DNA of 64,000 bases from an uncultured Bacteroidota bacterium (GTDB lineage: Bacteria > Bacteroidota > Bacteroidia > UKL13-3). The notes beneath the pieces are model-generated. The model was not told the origin of the DNA and did not search any database. It saw nothing but the letters and a program-made list of their open reading frames with translations. Below are positions 30,201 to 38,088 of the stretch, piece after piece (the stretch's first letter is position 1; every line of letters starts with the position of its first letter). A program made the translations under genes and the position numbers. The stretch covers positions 1 to 64,000 of the forward strand of contig CAISCU010000041.1 in assembly GCA_903883965.1 (NCBI GenBank), in the 5' to 3' direction.

Positions 30201-31462
30201 TAACAAGTGGTATCCCACCCTCTTAAATTCCATGTTTGTAAACAAATAGTCCATTTACCAGGATCACCTCCAAAGAACAATGGGTTTTGATCAGTTGCAT
30301 TGTAAAAGAAATTGGGGAAAAATGGATTGGTATTACACATATTACATTGGCTACTGTCAGAACTTCTGTAATACCACCAAGCCCATTGATTGGGTCCTCT
30401 ATCAGTCAAATCTATGAAAGGGGCATATTCTGATGTTCCTATTTTCTTACGAGGTGTAAAAAAGTTACTTACAGGAGCTGTGTTGGGTGTATCTACGTAA
30501 ATATACCTTAAAACACTATCCCTTAGTGAGTCTCTGCGAATGCCATTTACAGCCAATAAGCGAACTGGCCAAAATCCTCTTCTGTTAAAATTATACGTAA
30601 AGCTTTGATTGTACTTAGCAGTATCAATATAAGTTTGAGCAGTTTTGGCAACTTTTTGACGGCTATAGCCTGGAGCTAAAACCAATTCGTCAGGTAAATC
30701 CCAGAAACTACGACCAGCATAAGTACTGGTACTTACTAATTTTTGTGGACTGTTTAACCAAACTGTGTCCATACCTGGTACAAAATTAGGCGAAGGCAAA
30801 CTTGGATAAATTCCAGCAATAGGTGGCAACATAGGACTTGATGAAGCGGTATTGCTAATGTTGACATCGTAATCTTCTGCTTCACCCCAAGAAGCACCAG
30901 AACAAGGCGTAAAAGCTGATGGCATTGCTGTTGCAGTAGAACTTTCGTAATCGGCTACACGCATACGGGTGAGTCCAATTTTAGCACCCGTTGGAACAGT
31001 AAATGGTGGGCTGGTAAATTGAATTGGGCCTGGATTGGCAGATCCACTTTGTCTGATATCTGAATTGGCAAAAACCAATTCTGCTGGTTCATCAAAAGTA
31101 AAATTGCCATTGAAATCAATCCAAACTTTGATAAAATTTGAGTATGCAGAAGTATTACACCAAGTAACTTCAACTGTAATTGTGTATGACTTTCCGGGTA
31201 CCAACACCAATGGTGCAATTACCTTTGACTCTTTATTTGAAGAGGTAGAACCATAGTAATTATATTGGTTGGCTGCAGTTCCTCCACAGGCAGTATTGTT
31301 ATTAATGAAAGTTCCGTTGGCCCCTGCTATTTGTACAGAAGATATGTCTTCATCATCAACAAAAGTTACTGGCCAACTGCAATATTGTGCATAGCTTTTA
31401 TTAACAAAAGCACAACCCAATGCAAAGAAAATAATTAAAAATTTTTGTACCTGTTTATTCAT
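27260..31462 (-). CDS. T9SS-secreted GEVED/PKD/DUF5011 surface protein (1400 aa)
   Basis: Signal peptide 1-25 (ends KSYAQ). A GEVED domain at about 60-205 ends in WGEAEDYDV, with Ca-like DFNGNFTFDEP. PKD-like domains occupy about 320-690 (YLWDTDGDGLYD). A second GEVED-like domain lies at about 745-890 (WIDFNMDGLFTSDE). About five DUF5011-type Ig-like repeats follow at 895-1290, each with VEVNKPYxExGVxAxDN-like phrasing such as INKPYIDPGITATDN and YQSYIDPGFSVTDN. The last ~75 residues are a type-A T9SS sorting domain (IYPNPSNGIFNV). The modules suggest a cell-surface adhesin or scaffold; there is no catalytic domain. It has its own promoter. Confidence 0.92.
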   Translation of the reverse strand: MNKQVQKFLIIFFALGCAFVNKSYAQYCSWPVTFVDDEDISSVQIAGANGTFINNNTACGGTAANQYNYYGSTSSNKESKVIAPLVLVPGKSYTITVEVTWCNTSAYSNFIKVWIDFNGNFTFDEPAELVFANSDIRQSGSANPGPIQFTSPPFTVPTGAKIGLTRMRVADYESSTATAMPSAFTPCSGASWGEAEDYDVNISNTASSSPMLPPIAGIYPSLPSPNFVPGMDTVWLNSPQKLVSTSTYAGRSFWDLPDELVLAPGYSRQKVAKTAQTYIDTAKYNQSFTYNFNRRGFWPVRLLAVNGIRRDSLRDSVLRYIYVDTPNTAPVSNFFTPRKKIGTSEYAPFIDLTDRGPNQWAWWYYRSSDSSQCNMCNTNPFFPNFFYNATDQNPLFFGGDPGKWTICLQTWNLRGWDTTCYKDYIEVLNGYNVCSANFGKVTDQEGFLYAASGPSFSYTRSQVAGCSGININPCADSIIFFVDRIKMLPSDSLVFHNGETAASPIIATIGGADKSNLPSSILLNGIRCGNNVLMRYKTGTTTVPSPYDSAGFSIRWLGTPPSFTKPKAAMVLPDTIFSQQPVLFQSKATGKIINYLWDTDGDGLYDSTVANPTRTFLVNSANFKNLCLVAYNCVGSDTVCKTVMFMPVFEKPEARFTADKFNGFNTDTFRLQDLSLNGPNKWRWTITPAPQFLLGTTASSRNPVVRLTLRAKYTIRLVAINDIGSDTLVQSEYINIGAYDQPQCLNDISQSDGSVGISRVTMEGGLDAIGHPNLPCYLAFDGSIYADLFRGQSPNLTVIRPSTTNVTPMDTRAWIDFNMDGLFTSDEMVMDVEGLTALSTSIKVPVNPMQRLGSTRMRVGATISQTKLVSSVTFMGSFRDYIINFPNDTIKPAVALKGGASIETEINKPYIDPGITATDNYEGDISAKYEILGTVNTAKVGPNYLRYIVKDLYGNVSDTLNRTVFVILNQTGPSIQLLGDTVQYVEVNKPYVESGVIAKDNQGVVLAANNVYVKGYVNITKIGTYNLTYVVTDAFGLTATTKRQVNVGDTTRPVITPLLSSGKNYYIHQVKTAIDLQQLVRVTDNYSKDLIPTWKGVVDINNVGSYFIIYNAVDGSGNKANEVTVEVKVTDNIPPVIQLQGDNPLKWEVYQSYIDPGFSVTDNLWPRNTLSVTMKPAFINTSLKGKINRWYYATDPSGNIDSTSREIEVLDRTKPSVKLLGGETVNLGRWCEFKDPGVELLDNFDTDSDMRQPGRYIVSSTLPLIPGYTDRWFGDVPGLFSISYRVTDLSGNQSELAIRYINVMSTSCVNGVAEAINVDKLMSIYPNPSNGIFNVKLVQALDQDVKLSVFDIQGKLLTSKAISGNNLREESLDLSGADKGIYLLKIETGSKVYTRKLQID

Positions 31463-31493
31463 ATGATTCGTTTTTTCCGAAAGTCAATTGAAT

Positions 31494-31525
31494 CAAAAGT
31501 ATAAATTAGTTTGTGAAATTCCAAA
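31494..31525 (-). promoter_or_regulatory. Predicted promoter of the 1400-aa gene
   Basis: Minus strand: TTTG (31525-31522), 20 bp, TACTTTTG (31501-31494). Predicted start near 31488, leader about 26 nt. Confidence 0.75.
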
Positions 31526-31557
31526 CTATTCAAGTTGCTTTTTGTGATGCCGGTTAT

Positions 31558-32625
31558 TTACCTATTTTTAGTTACAAAATCTGAGTCTGATAAGGAAACT
31601 AAAAAATTGTATAAATCAGTTTTTTCAATGGGAGTTAAATTGAGCCCTCCATTAGCTATATGCTTGGAAATGAATGGGTCTAGGGTTGGGCTGTTTTTAA
31701 AGCCTGAATTATAAAACTCTATGACTTCCCATAAGGTTTTAAAACGACCGTCGTGCATGTATGGGGCGGTAAAAACCAAATTTCTCAAGCTTGGTGTTTT
31801 AAATTTGCCTTTGTCTGCTGCAATTCCAGTAATTCTAAACAAACCTGAATCAATTGGGGTTTCATCCAAGCCATTGTTATGGAAATTAAAATCTGTAAAA
31901 AAGGGTGAACTCAAATTACCATGACAGTGGAAACAATCGCCTTTTTCAGTGCTAAAAATAACCATGCCATTGTATTCACTGAGGGTTCTTTGTCGCTCCC
32001 TTCTTTCTGCTTTGTCGTATGGAGAATTGCCGCTGATTAAGGTTCTTTCAAATTGAGACAAGGCTTTCACCACTAATGAAATGGTAATGCTATCCGTTCC
32101 AAATGCTTTTTTAAATAATGCTGGATAATGACTTGTTTGTTGCAATTTTTGAATCATTTGCTTTAAATCAGAAGCCATTTCTATAGGATTTACAATGGGA
32201 CCAACTGCTTGTTGTTCGAGGCTTCCTTTACCTCCATCCCAAAAGTACCGATGACCTGTTACATTGTACAAATCAGCCCAAGCTAAGTTAAATAAAGCAG
32301 GTGCATTTCTATTGCCTTTTTGACCGTTAATTCCTTCGCTAAATTGCTTACCTCCATCTGAAAAAGCAAATGCAGGCTGGTGACATGTTTTACAGCTTTG
32401 GGTATTGTTTGCAGACAATAACTTTTCTTCAAATAATTGTTTTCCCAGAGCTACTCCAGCAATTGTTAGGGGGTTTTCTTCGGGAATAGGAAATTGTGTC
32501 CATCCTCTTCCCTGAGGCATTATCAAAGCATAAGGAGTTTGGTCATAAGCAACATATGCTACAGGTAGATCTTTTTTGCAAGCCACCAAAGCCAACGCAA
32601 GCATGCATATTAGAACCTGTTTCAT
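31558..32625 (-). CDS. Di-heme cytochrome c peroxidase / MauG-MbnH-like lipoprotein
   Basis: Protein of 355 aa with a lipobox (ALVAC) at about 12-16, so anchored in the periplasm-facing membrane. Two c-type heme sites are visible: CKTCH near 77 and CFHCH near 229. FSDGGKQFSEGINGQKGNRNAP and the C-terminal FKTPSLRNLVFTAPYMHDGRFKTL are hallmarks of the bacterial CcP/MauG family. It lies 8 bp downstream of an MbnP-like gene, so a MbnH role is likely. In the characterised pair, MbnH oxidises a tryptophan of MbnP to kynurenine. Alternatively it is a plain hydrogen-peroxide-reducing CcP. Confidence 0.92.
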   Translation of the reverse strand: MKQVLICMLALALVACKKDLPVAYVAYDQTPYALIMPQGRGWTQFPIPEENPLTIAGVALGKQLFEEKLLSANNTQSCKTCHQPAFAFSDGGKQFSEGINGQKGNRNAPALFNLAWADLYNVTGHRYFWDGGKGSLEQQAVGPIVNPIEMASDLKQMIQKLQQTSHYPALFKKAFGTDSITISLVVKALSQFERTLISGNSPYDKAERRERQRTLSEYNGMVIFSTEKGDCFHCHGNLSSPFFTDFNFHNNGLDETPIDSGLFRITGIAADKGKFKTPSLRNLVFTAPYMHDGRFKTLWEVIEFYNSGFKNSPTLDPFISKHIANGGLNLTPIEKTDLYNFLVSLSDSDFVTKNR

Positions 32626-32633
32626 TATTTGAG

Positions 32634-33416
32634 TTATTTTAAACCAGAAATTGTTGCCATATCTGCCATATTTTGAGCAATTTTTAAAGCACCAGGCGAG
32701 GTATTGGAATGTATAACCATGCCATCGGTTAAAAAACTATAATTGTTCGGATTTTGAAATATTTCGTTGAGGTCCATGTGAAGCGTGAGTTGTGCTTGCT
32801 CCGATTTCACTTTGAATGCTGTTAATGGCAATTCAATATGTGGCAAATTGTTGTCTCCTCCTAAATCAAGAGAATAGCCAGCATCTGTAGCTGGTACACG
32901 ACCCATCATTCTAAAAAACACATAACCAGTACTCCAAGTCCAATACATGCCCCAAGCAGGGTCTAAATCACCCATTAAACTCATAGAAGAATTCCGAACT
33001 TTATCAATGCCAATGTCAAAAGCAATTGCTCTATACTTACCGGCTGGAACACTTGGAATAGTGAGCGTGGTATTTCTACCTGTTTTTACATCAACCAAAT
33101 TACAATTGTTGAATTGTATCCAAGAACTGTCTGCTTTTTGCAAAGCGAAATTTGAAAAATAATGTTTTAAATCTTCTATGGTAAAAGTGTCTTTGGCGGC
33201 ATTGACATATTTATTGTCGTTAAAAACAATTGGCAATTGGCCAAACATATATGTAAAATTGATTTGCAATGATCCAGCTTTAGGAACATACAATCCGCTT
33301 ACAAACGAAGGATCTTCAGTTTGATTGGCATTTGTGTTGCTATCTGTTTTTTTGCAAGAATTAAGAACAATTATTCCTGTTAGAATGAAAAGTCCAATAG
33401 CTACAATTTTTTTCAT
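32634..33416 (-). CDS. MbnP-like copper-binding lipoprotein
   Basis: Protein of 260 aa. Lipobox LNSC near 18-21 followed by KK. The family segment is a beta-rich domain with FNDxKYVNAAKDTFTIEDLKHYFSNF, then WGMYWTWSTGYVFFRMMG at about 155-172, matching the W-x-W-x-x-GY-x-F core of MbnP proteins, and HIELPLTAF and LTLHMDLNEIF near the end. MbnP binds copper after its partner MbnH modifies a tryptophan. The candidate tryptophans here lie in the WxxxWxW cluster. It is first gene of a two-gene operon with the di-heme enzyme. Assignment is by family recall, not by search. Confidence 0.8.
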   Translation of the reverse strand: MKKIVAIGLFILTGIIVLNSCKKTDSNTNANQTEDPSFVSGLYVPKAGSLQINFTYMFGQLPIVFNDNKYVNAAKDTFTIEDLKHYFSNFALQKADSSWIQFNNCNLVDVKTGRNTTLTIPSVPAGKYRAIAFDIGIDKVRNSSMSLMGDLDPAWGMYWTWSTGYVFFRMMGRVPATDAGYSLDLGGDNNLPHIELPLTAFKVKSEQAQLTLHMDLNEIFQNPNNYSFLTDGMVIHSNTSPGALKIAQNMADMATISGLK

Positions 33417-33505
33417 ACATCTAAATTAGAGAAAATCCTGTCAATTATTTGGATTTAGAATTAAATTTACAACAAAATTACCATTCAACTTAAAACTTTT
33501 TCGCT

Positions 33506-33997
33506 ATGCCTAGTTTTGATATTTCCAACAAAATTGACCTTCAGAAAATTGACAATGCCATTCAAACTGCTAAAAAAGAATTGTTAACCCGTTACGATTT
33601 AAAAGACGAAGCCTGCGTAATTGAATTCGATAAAAAGGATAAAAAATTGGCTTTAGAGGCCAAACAAGAAATGGCTTTGTCTTCAATGATTGACATTATA
33701 TTGAGTAAATTCAGCAAACAAGCATTGGATGTGAGAAGCTTGGATTTAACCAAAAATCCAGTTGCGAGTGGAAAAATCTTAACTCAAACTGTTCAGCTCA
33801 AGGAAGGTATAGACAAAGAACAAGCTAAGAAAATTGTAAACTTCATTAAAAATTCAGGCATGAAAGTTCAGGCAGCCATACACGATGATCAAATTCGAGT
33901 AAATGGCAAAAAAATAGATGATTTACAAGCTCTAATTGGCATACTCCGTCAAGAAGATTTTGACTTGCCACTGCAGTTTGATAATTTTAGAAGCTAA
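33506..33997 (+). CDS. yajQ: YajQ-family nucleotide-binding protein
   Basis: Protein of 163 aa, typical length. Starts MPSFDISNKIDLQKIDNAI, which is nearly the family consensus. It has two ferredoxin-like halves; LKEGIDKEQAKKIVNFIKNSGMKVQA and IRVNGKKIDDLQALI(G)ILR are diagnostic. YajQ proteins bind cyclic di-GMP in some bacteria and have been linked to RNA or transcription-factor binding; the role in Bacteroidota is not settled. It is a single gene, convergent with cdaA (3-bp gap). Confidence 0.95.
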   Translation: MPSFDISNKIDLQKIDNAIQTAKKELLTRYDLKDEACVIEFDKKDKKLALEAKQEMALSSMIDIILSKFSKQALDVRSLDLTKNPVASGKILTQTVQLKEGIDKEQAKKIVNFIKNSGMKVQAAIHDDQIRVNGKKIDDLQALIGILRQEDFDLPLQFDNFRS

Positions 33998-34000
33998 TAA

Positions 34001-34819
34001 TTACGACACCCCTAACATCTCATTAGAAAAGTCTTTGGTAAGGCGGTCAATCATTTGGGCAGTAGTTAGTCCTTCATAAATTTTACCTTCTGAAACATAG
34101 CTGACAGCCCCCTTCTCTTCACTTACTACGAGTACCACAGCATCGGTTTGCTCGGAAATGCCAATGGCAGACAAATGCCTCAAGCCGAAATTATTTAATA
34201 CAGCAGGATTTTCACTCACTGGTAATATACAATTAGCCGCTTTTATTTTCCCCTTTGATATGATAACGGCTCCATCGTGCAAGGGACTGTGCTTATTAAA
34301 GATAGAAATCAATAATTTTTTACTGATGTCTGCATTGATCAATTGACCAGAAGTACCAATAAATTTCATTTCTGATGTTTTGGGGAATACAATTATGGCT
34401 CCCGTATTGCTAGCTGCTAGTATTTCGCAGGCATCAACAATCTCTTCAAATGGAGTGGCAAAAGTATCTTGTATTTTCCATCTCCAAGGAAATATATTCC
34501 ACCAAGATTTGTTTTCTCCAAGAAAGGAACTGTTACCTAAAATCAATAAGAATTTTCTGATTTCTTGTTGAAAAACAATTAAAACAGCAATCACACCCGC
34601 CTGTGCAAATTGGCTCAAAATACCCTCTAACAAAGGCATTTCAAAATACCTAACCAAAACACCAAACAGGTATATGGTTACCAAGCCAATTAGAATATTA
34701 AAGGCCAAACTACCTTTCAATAATTTATAGAGTTGAATCGATATCAATAAAACCAATAATACATCAATCAAATTGATCAATGTAAACCTGTATTTCCCCA
34801 ATTCGAATAAATCAATCAT
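34001..34819 (-). CDS. cdaA: Diadenylate cyclase CdaA
   Basis: Protein of 272 aa from ATG 34819, making cyclic di-AMP from two ATP. Three N-terminal membrane helices (about 10-85) precede the DAC domain. The DGA motif is at about 178 (HDGAVIISKGKI). The second motif, normally RHR, reads GLRHLSAIGISE near 212, so the second arginine is Leu. An earlier in-frame ATT would add three residues; the ATG is chosen. It lies 11 bp behind folP in the same direction. The folP-cdaA order recurs in Bacteroidota. See findings for the altered motif. Confidence 0.93.
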   Translation of the reverse strand: MIDLFELGKYRFTLINLIDVLLVLLISIQLYKLLKGSLAFNILIGLVTIYLFGVLVRYFEMPLLEGILSQFAQAGVIAVLIVFQQEIRKFLLILGNSSFLGENKSWWNIFPWRWKIQDTFATPFEEIVDACEILAASNTGAIIVFPKTSEMKFIGTSGQLINADISKKLLISIFNKHSPLHDGAVIISKGKIKAANCILPVSENPAVLNNFGLRHLSAIGISEQTDAVVLVVSEEKGAVSYVSEGKIYEGLTTAQMIDRLTKDFSNEMLGVS

Positions 34820-34830
34820 TTGAATCAATT

Positions 34831-35679
34831 TTAAATTTCACAAATTGCTTCAACCATTTGAATGGTTTGAGCGGCTGCCAAAACATCATGTACCCTTAAA
34901 ATTTTAGCTCCATTTAACAAAGCGATGGTATTGGCGGCTATTGTACCTGTCAATGCATCTGTAGCGTTGGTATGTGTCAACTGACGGATCATTGATTTTC
35001 TTGACAATCCTGCCAAGATAGGCATTTTAAATATGCTGAAAGCAGAAAGATTTTTTAGTAGCATTGTATTTTGAGCCAAATTTTTTCCAAATCCAAATCC
35101 TGGGTCTAAAACAATATCAGGGTGACCAGAGGCAGTTAGCGGTTCAATTTTAGTAAGAAAAAAATCCATCATGTCTTTGAGCAAATTTTCATTTTTGGAG
35201 GCTTCCAATAAGTTGTTAAAATGGTTACCTGGATGCATCAACACATAGGGCACTTTAGACTCAATAACAAAAGGCAACAATGCCTCATCCAATTCAAAAG
35301 CAGAAACATCATTAACAATATGCACCCCGTTTTTAACTGCAAATGCTGCCGTTTTTTGATAAAACGTATCTATAGAGAAAAAAGTCTCAGGAAAAGCTTT
35401 GGTGAGCTCAGGCAAGACAATTTGTAAGCGATTGAGCTCTTCTTCTACTGTTAATATAGCTGCACCAGGCCTTGTAGATTGTGCTCCCAAATCAATAATG
35501 GTAGCCCCTTGTTCTATCATGATAGCAGTTTTTTGAAGCGCTTTATCGGTTTCAAGTGCCCTGCTTTCAGTGTAGAAACTATCAGGTGTAAGATTGAGTA
35601 TGCCCATTACAACGGGCTTTTCCAATGAAAGTAAGCTTCCACCACAATTCAATGTAAATTTAGGCCGAATTGTTTGCAA
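34831..35679 (-). CDS. folP: Dihydropteroate synthase
   Basis: TIM-barrel enzyme of folate synthesis, about 282 aa, joining p-aminobenzoate and dihydropterin pyrophosphate. Motifs: VMGILNLTPDSFY near the N-terminus, IDLGAQSTRPGA, FSIDTFY, IVNDVSAF, VLDPGFGFGKN and LAGLSRKSMI. The usual LMHMQG segment appears as VLMHPGN, a mild deviation. No ATG precedes VMGILN within reach; TTG 35679 gives the expected length, so a TTG start is likely. Sulfonamides target this family. Confidence 0.95.
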   Translation of the reverse strand: MQTIRPKFTLNCGGSLLSLEKPVVMGILNLTPDSFYTESRALETDKALQKTAIMIEQGATIIDLGAQSTRPGAAILTVEEELNRLQIVLPELTKAFPETFFSIDTFYQKTAAFAVKNGVHIVNDVSAFELDEALLPFVIESKVPYVLMHPGNHFNNLLEASKNENLLKDMMDFFLTKIEPLTASGHPDIVLDPGFGFGKNLAQNTMLLKNLSAFSIFKMPILAGLSRKSMIRQLTHTNATDALTGTIAANTIALLNGAKILRVHDVLAAAQTIQMVEAICEI

Positions 35680-35728
35680 AATCAGGAATGGGTTTATTTT
35701 TGTACCTTGACAAATAAAAACTAGAAAA

Positions 35729-36286
35729 TTGATAAATCAAACTTCCAACCAATTTGACCAGGTAATTAAGAGCTGTAGAGATATTTTCATCAAGAAAAAC
35801 AAAGACTACGGACAAAGCTGGAGAATCATGCGAATTAGCTCTATTGCCGATCAGATATACATTAAGGCTGCCAGAATTAGAAACATAGAAGAAAAAGGCC
35901 TTAGCTTGGTAGATGAAGGTATTGAAAGCGAATTTAGGGGTGTCATCAACTATTGCATTATGGCACTGATTCAAATACAAAAGAATGAAAATGCACAATT
36001 AGAAATTACCTTTGAAGAACTGATTGACCTGTTTGACAATATTGTTTCAGAAACCAAAAAGTTGATGCTTGAAAAAAACCATGATTATGGTGAAATTTGG
36101 CGCTCCATGTTGGTGAGTACATTCACAGATATGCTGTTGATGCGTATCAACAGAATTCACCAGATCATTGAAAACAAAGGACAAACCATTAGCAGCGAAG
36201 GCATAGACAGCAATTTCATGGATATGATCAATTATTCCATTTTTGCATTGATACAATTAGAAGAAAAAAACGCAACTAACATATGA
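35729..36286 (+). CDS. DUF1599 protein with duplicated KNxDYG motif
   Basis: Protein of 185 aa built of two similar halves: KNKDYGQSWR at about 23-32 and KNHDYGEIWR at about 118-127. Each is followed by an all-alpha stretch (MRISSIADQIYIKAARIRNI and MLVSTFTDMLLMRINRIHQI) and an acidic GIESEF/GIDSNF phrase. This is the DUF1599 family, which comparative genomics has tied to nucleotide modification and which resembles MazG-type all-alpha NTP hydrolases. The reaction is unknown. It is divergent from folP (49-bp gap), and its last 4 bp overlap the DoxX-like gene, so the two are co-translated. Confidence 0.85.
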   Translation: MINQTSNQFDQVIKSCRDIFIKKNKDYGQSWRIMRISSIADQIYIKAARIRNIEEKGLSLVDEGIESEFRGVINYCIMALIQIQKNENAQLEITFEELIDLFDNIVSETKKLMLEKNHDYGEIWRSMLVSTFTDMLLMRINRIHQIIENKGQTISSEGIDSNFMDMINYSIFALIQLEEKNATNI

Positions 36287-37401
36287 AAATCACAACTCAA
36301 ATAAGCCGTGTTTTTGTTGGCATTTTATTTATCATTTCAGGATTAATCAAAGCCAATGATACCCTAGGTTTTAGTTATAAATTAATTGAATACTTTGAAC
36401 TGTTTGGCTGGGATGTATTGATACCCTTGGCTGTTCCAGCTGCTATGGCCATTTGTATTTTTGAGATTATTTCAGGAGTGGCTTTGTTGTTGGGTATCTA
36501 TGTAACTTTAAATGCTTGGCTGTTATTGATTTTAATTGCCTTTTTTACTTGGCTAACAGGATACAGTGCTATCACACATAAAGTTACCGATTGTGGTTGC
36601 TTTGGTGATGCCTTAAAACTCACACCATTGCAAAGTTTCTTGAAAGATGTGGTACTATTTATTTTGATTGTTTTGATTGTGATTGGCAAAAAAAACATAC
36701 AACCATTGTTTAATAAAGTCATCAACCATATTGGGTTGTTTGTTGCTTTTTTAGTGACCTTGTTTTTTACATTGTACACCTATATGTTTTTACCTGTTAA
36801 AGATTTTTTACCCTACAAAATTGGGAACAATATAAAAGAATTAACTACTGTACCAGAAAATGCGCCAAAAGATATCATTGAAATGCTTTTTATCTATGAA
36901 AAAGATGGCAAAACATTTGAATTCACAGCTGCTGGATTGCCTAACGACATAGAGAATTATAATTACATTGACAGAAAAGACAAACTCATTCAAGAAGGTT
37001 ACAGAGCACCCATTCATGACTTTAAATTATTTGACTCAAGTGATGTTGAATTGACTGAACAATTTTTCAGTGACACTGGTTACAAACTGGTACTTGTTCA
37101 AACTAAATTAAATGAGGAGTTGAGACAATTAGTAAGCCCAATAAATGCATTGTATGATTTTATGAAAGAAAGCAAAACGGGTAGTTTCTGGGCATTGACA
37201 GCCAGTTCTAAAGATGATATCAAAGCTTATACAACTGAATTAAACAACCATTATACTTTTTACAATATGGATGCCATACCCTTGAAATCGATGGTACGCT
37301 CAAACCCTGGGCTTATTTTGTTTAAAAACAATGTAGTTGTAAAAAAATGGGGAGCATTCAATTTGCCAGATCCTACCATACTCAAAAAATATACCCATTA
37401 A
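36283..37401 (+). CDS. DoxX/MauE-like membrane protein with thioredoxin-like tail (BT_3928 type)
   Basis: Protein of 372 aa. About five membrane helices in residues 1-170, of the DoxX/MauE fold. A conserved cysteine pair TDCGCFGDA sits after the third helix, near 104-112. Residues ~240-372 form a soluble thioredoxin-like domain without a CXXC: APIHDFKLFDSSD, YKLVLVQ, then KSMVRSNPGLILFKNNVVVKKW, where the usual cis-Pro/strand phrase is kept. MauE-like proteins help form disulfides in periplasmic partners, so a redox role is plausible but unproven. It overlaps the DUF1599 gene and is followed 4 bp later by aroK. Confidence 0.8.
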   Translation: MKITTQISRVFVGILFIISGLIKANDTLGFSYKLIEYFELFGWDVLIPLAVPAAMAICIFEIISGVALLLGIYVTLNAWLLLILIAFFTWLTGYSAITHKVTDCGCFGDALKLTPLQSFLKDVVLFILIVLIVIGKKNIQPLFNKVINHIGLFVAFLVTLFFTLYTYMFLPVKDFLPYKIGNNIKELTTVPENAPKDIIEMLFIYEKDGKTFEFTAAGLPNDIENYNYIDRKDKLIQEGYRAPIHDFKLFDSSDVELTEQFFSDTGYKLVLVQTKLNEELRQLVSPINALYDFMKESKTGSFWALTASSKDDIKAYTTELNNHYTFYNMDAIPLKSMVRSNPGLILFKNNVVVKKWGAFNLPDPTILKKYTH

Positions 37402-37405
37402 TAAT

Positions 37406-37942
37406 TTGGCCAGTTTGAGCAAAAATGAACTGATTTTTTTGTGGGGAATGCCAGGAGTTGGCAAAAGTAGCATGGGTAAAAAAATAGCCAAATTGCTAGA
37501 ATGGAATTGGATTGATTTAGATCTTTATATAGAAAACAAATACAACTGCAGCATTACAGAAATGGTTGCTTTAAATGGAAGTGATTTTTTTAGAAAGGCA
37601 GAACAAGATTGTTTACTAGAAATGATTCAGTTAAAGCACACCGTTGTATCATGTGGTGGAGGCACCCCAGTTTATTTTGAAAATGCCAATACCATGCTTG
37701 AATCCGGCACCTGTGTGTATTTAAACGCAGAACTCTCTTTTATATACAGCCGTTTGATACAATCCAATCAAGAGAGATTTATGTTCAAACAGGATCAAAC
37801 TGAAAGCTGGAAAACACAACTAGAAATGGTTTACAAAGACCGAAAACCCATCTATGAATTAGCTCCTATTCAAGTAAAAATTCCAGAAACACCAATTGCA
37901 CAAATTATTTTGGAAGTAAAAAGGGGATTCGAAAAGTCCTAA
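37406..37942 (+). CDS. aroK: Shikimate kinase
   Basis: Protein of about 178 aa that phosphorylates shikimate at the 3-OH (aromatic amino acid pathway). P-loop WGMPGVGKSSMGKK at 14-27, shikimate-binding DLDLYIE at about 35-41, FFRKAEQ with the conserved Arg, SCGGGTPVY, and RPIYE-like DRKPIYE near the end. No ATG lies upstream of the P-loop; the first ATG (37451) falls inside it. Translation therefore must begin at a TTG, 37406 or 37415, immediately after the stop of the preceding gene. Translational coupling with that gene is likely. Confidence 0.93.
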   Translation: MASLSKNELIFLWGMPGVGKSSMGKKIAKLLEWNWIDLDLYIENKYNCSITEMVALNGSDFFRKAEQDCLLEMIQLKHTVVSCGGGTPVYFENANTMLESGTCVYLNAELSFIYSRLIQSNQERFMFKQDQTESWKTQLEMVYKDRKPIYELAPIQVKIPETPIAQIILEVKRGFEKS

Positions 37943-38029
37943 AAGGCCTGATTTATTGCCATTTGAGGCCATTTTGTGCAAAACTTGTTGAATTCTGCGA
38001 AAAAATATTTGCGGAATTCGCCAAAGCAC

Positions 38030-38059
38030 TTGATTTTTTGGGATGGTTTATTAAGTTTG
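38030..38059 (+). promoter_or_regulatory. Predicted promoter of the HU gene
   Basis: TTG at 38030-38032, 19 bp, TAAGTTTG at 38052-38059. Predicted start near 38065, leader about 24 nt. Confidence 0.65.
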
Positions 38060-38088
38060 TTACACAATAACCCTTAAAATAAAAAAAT

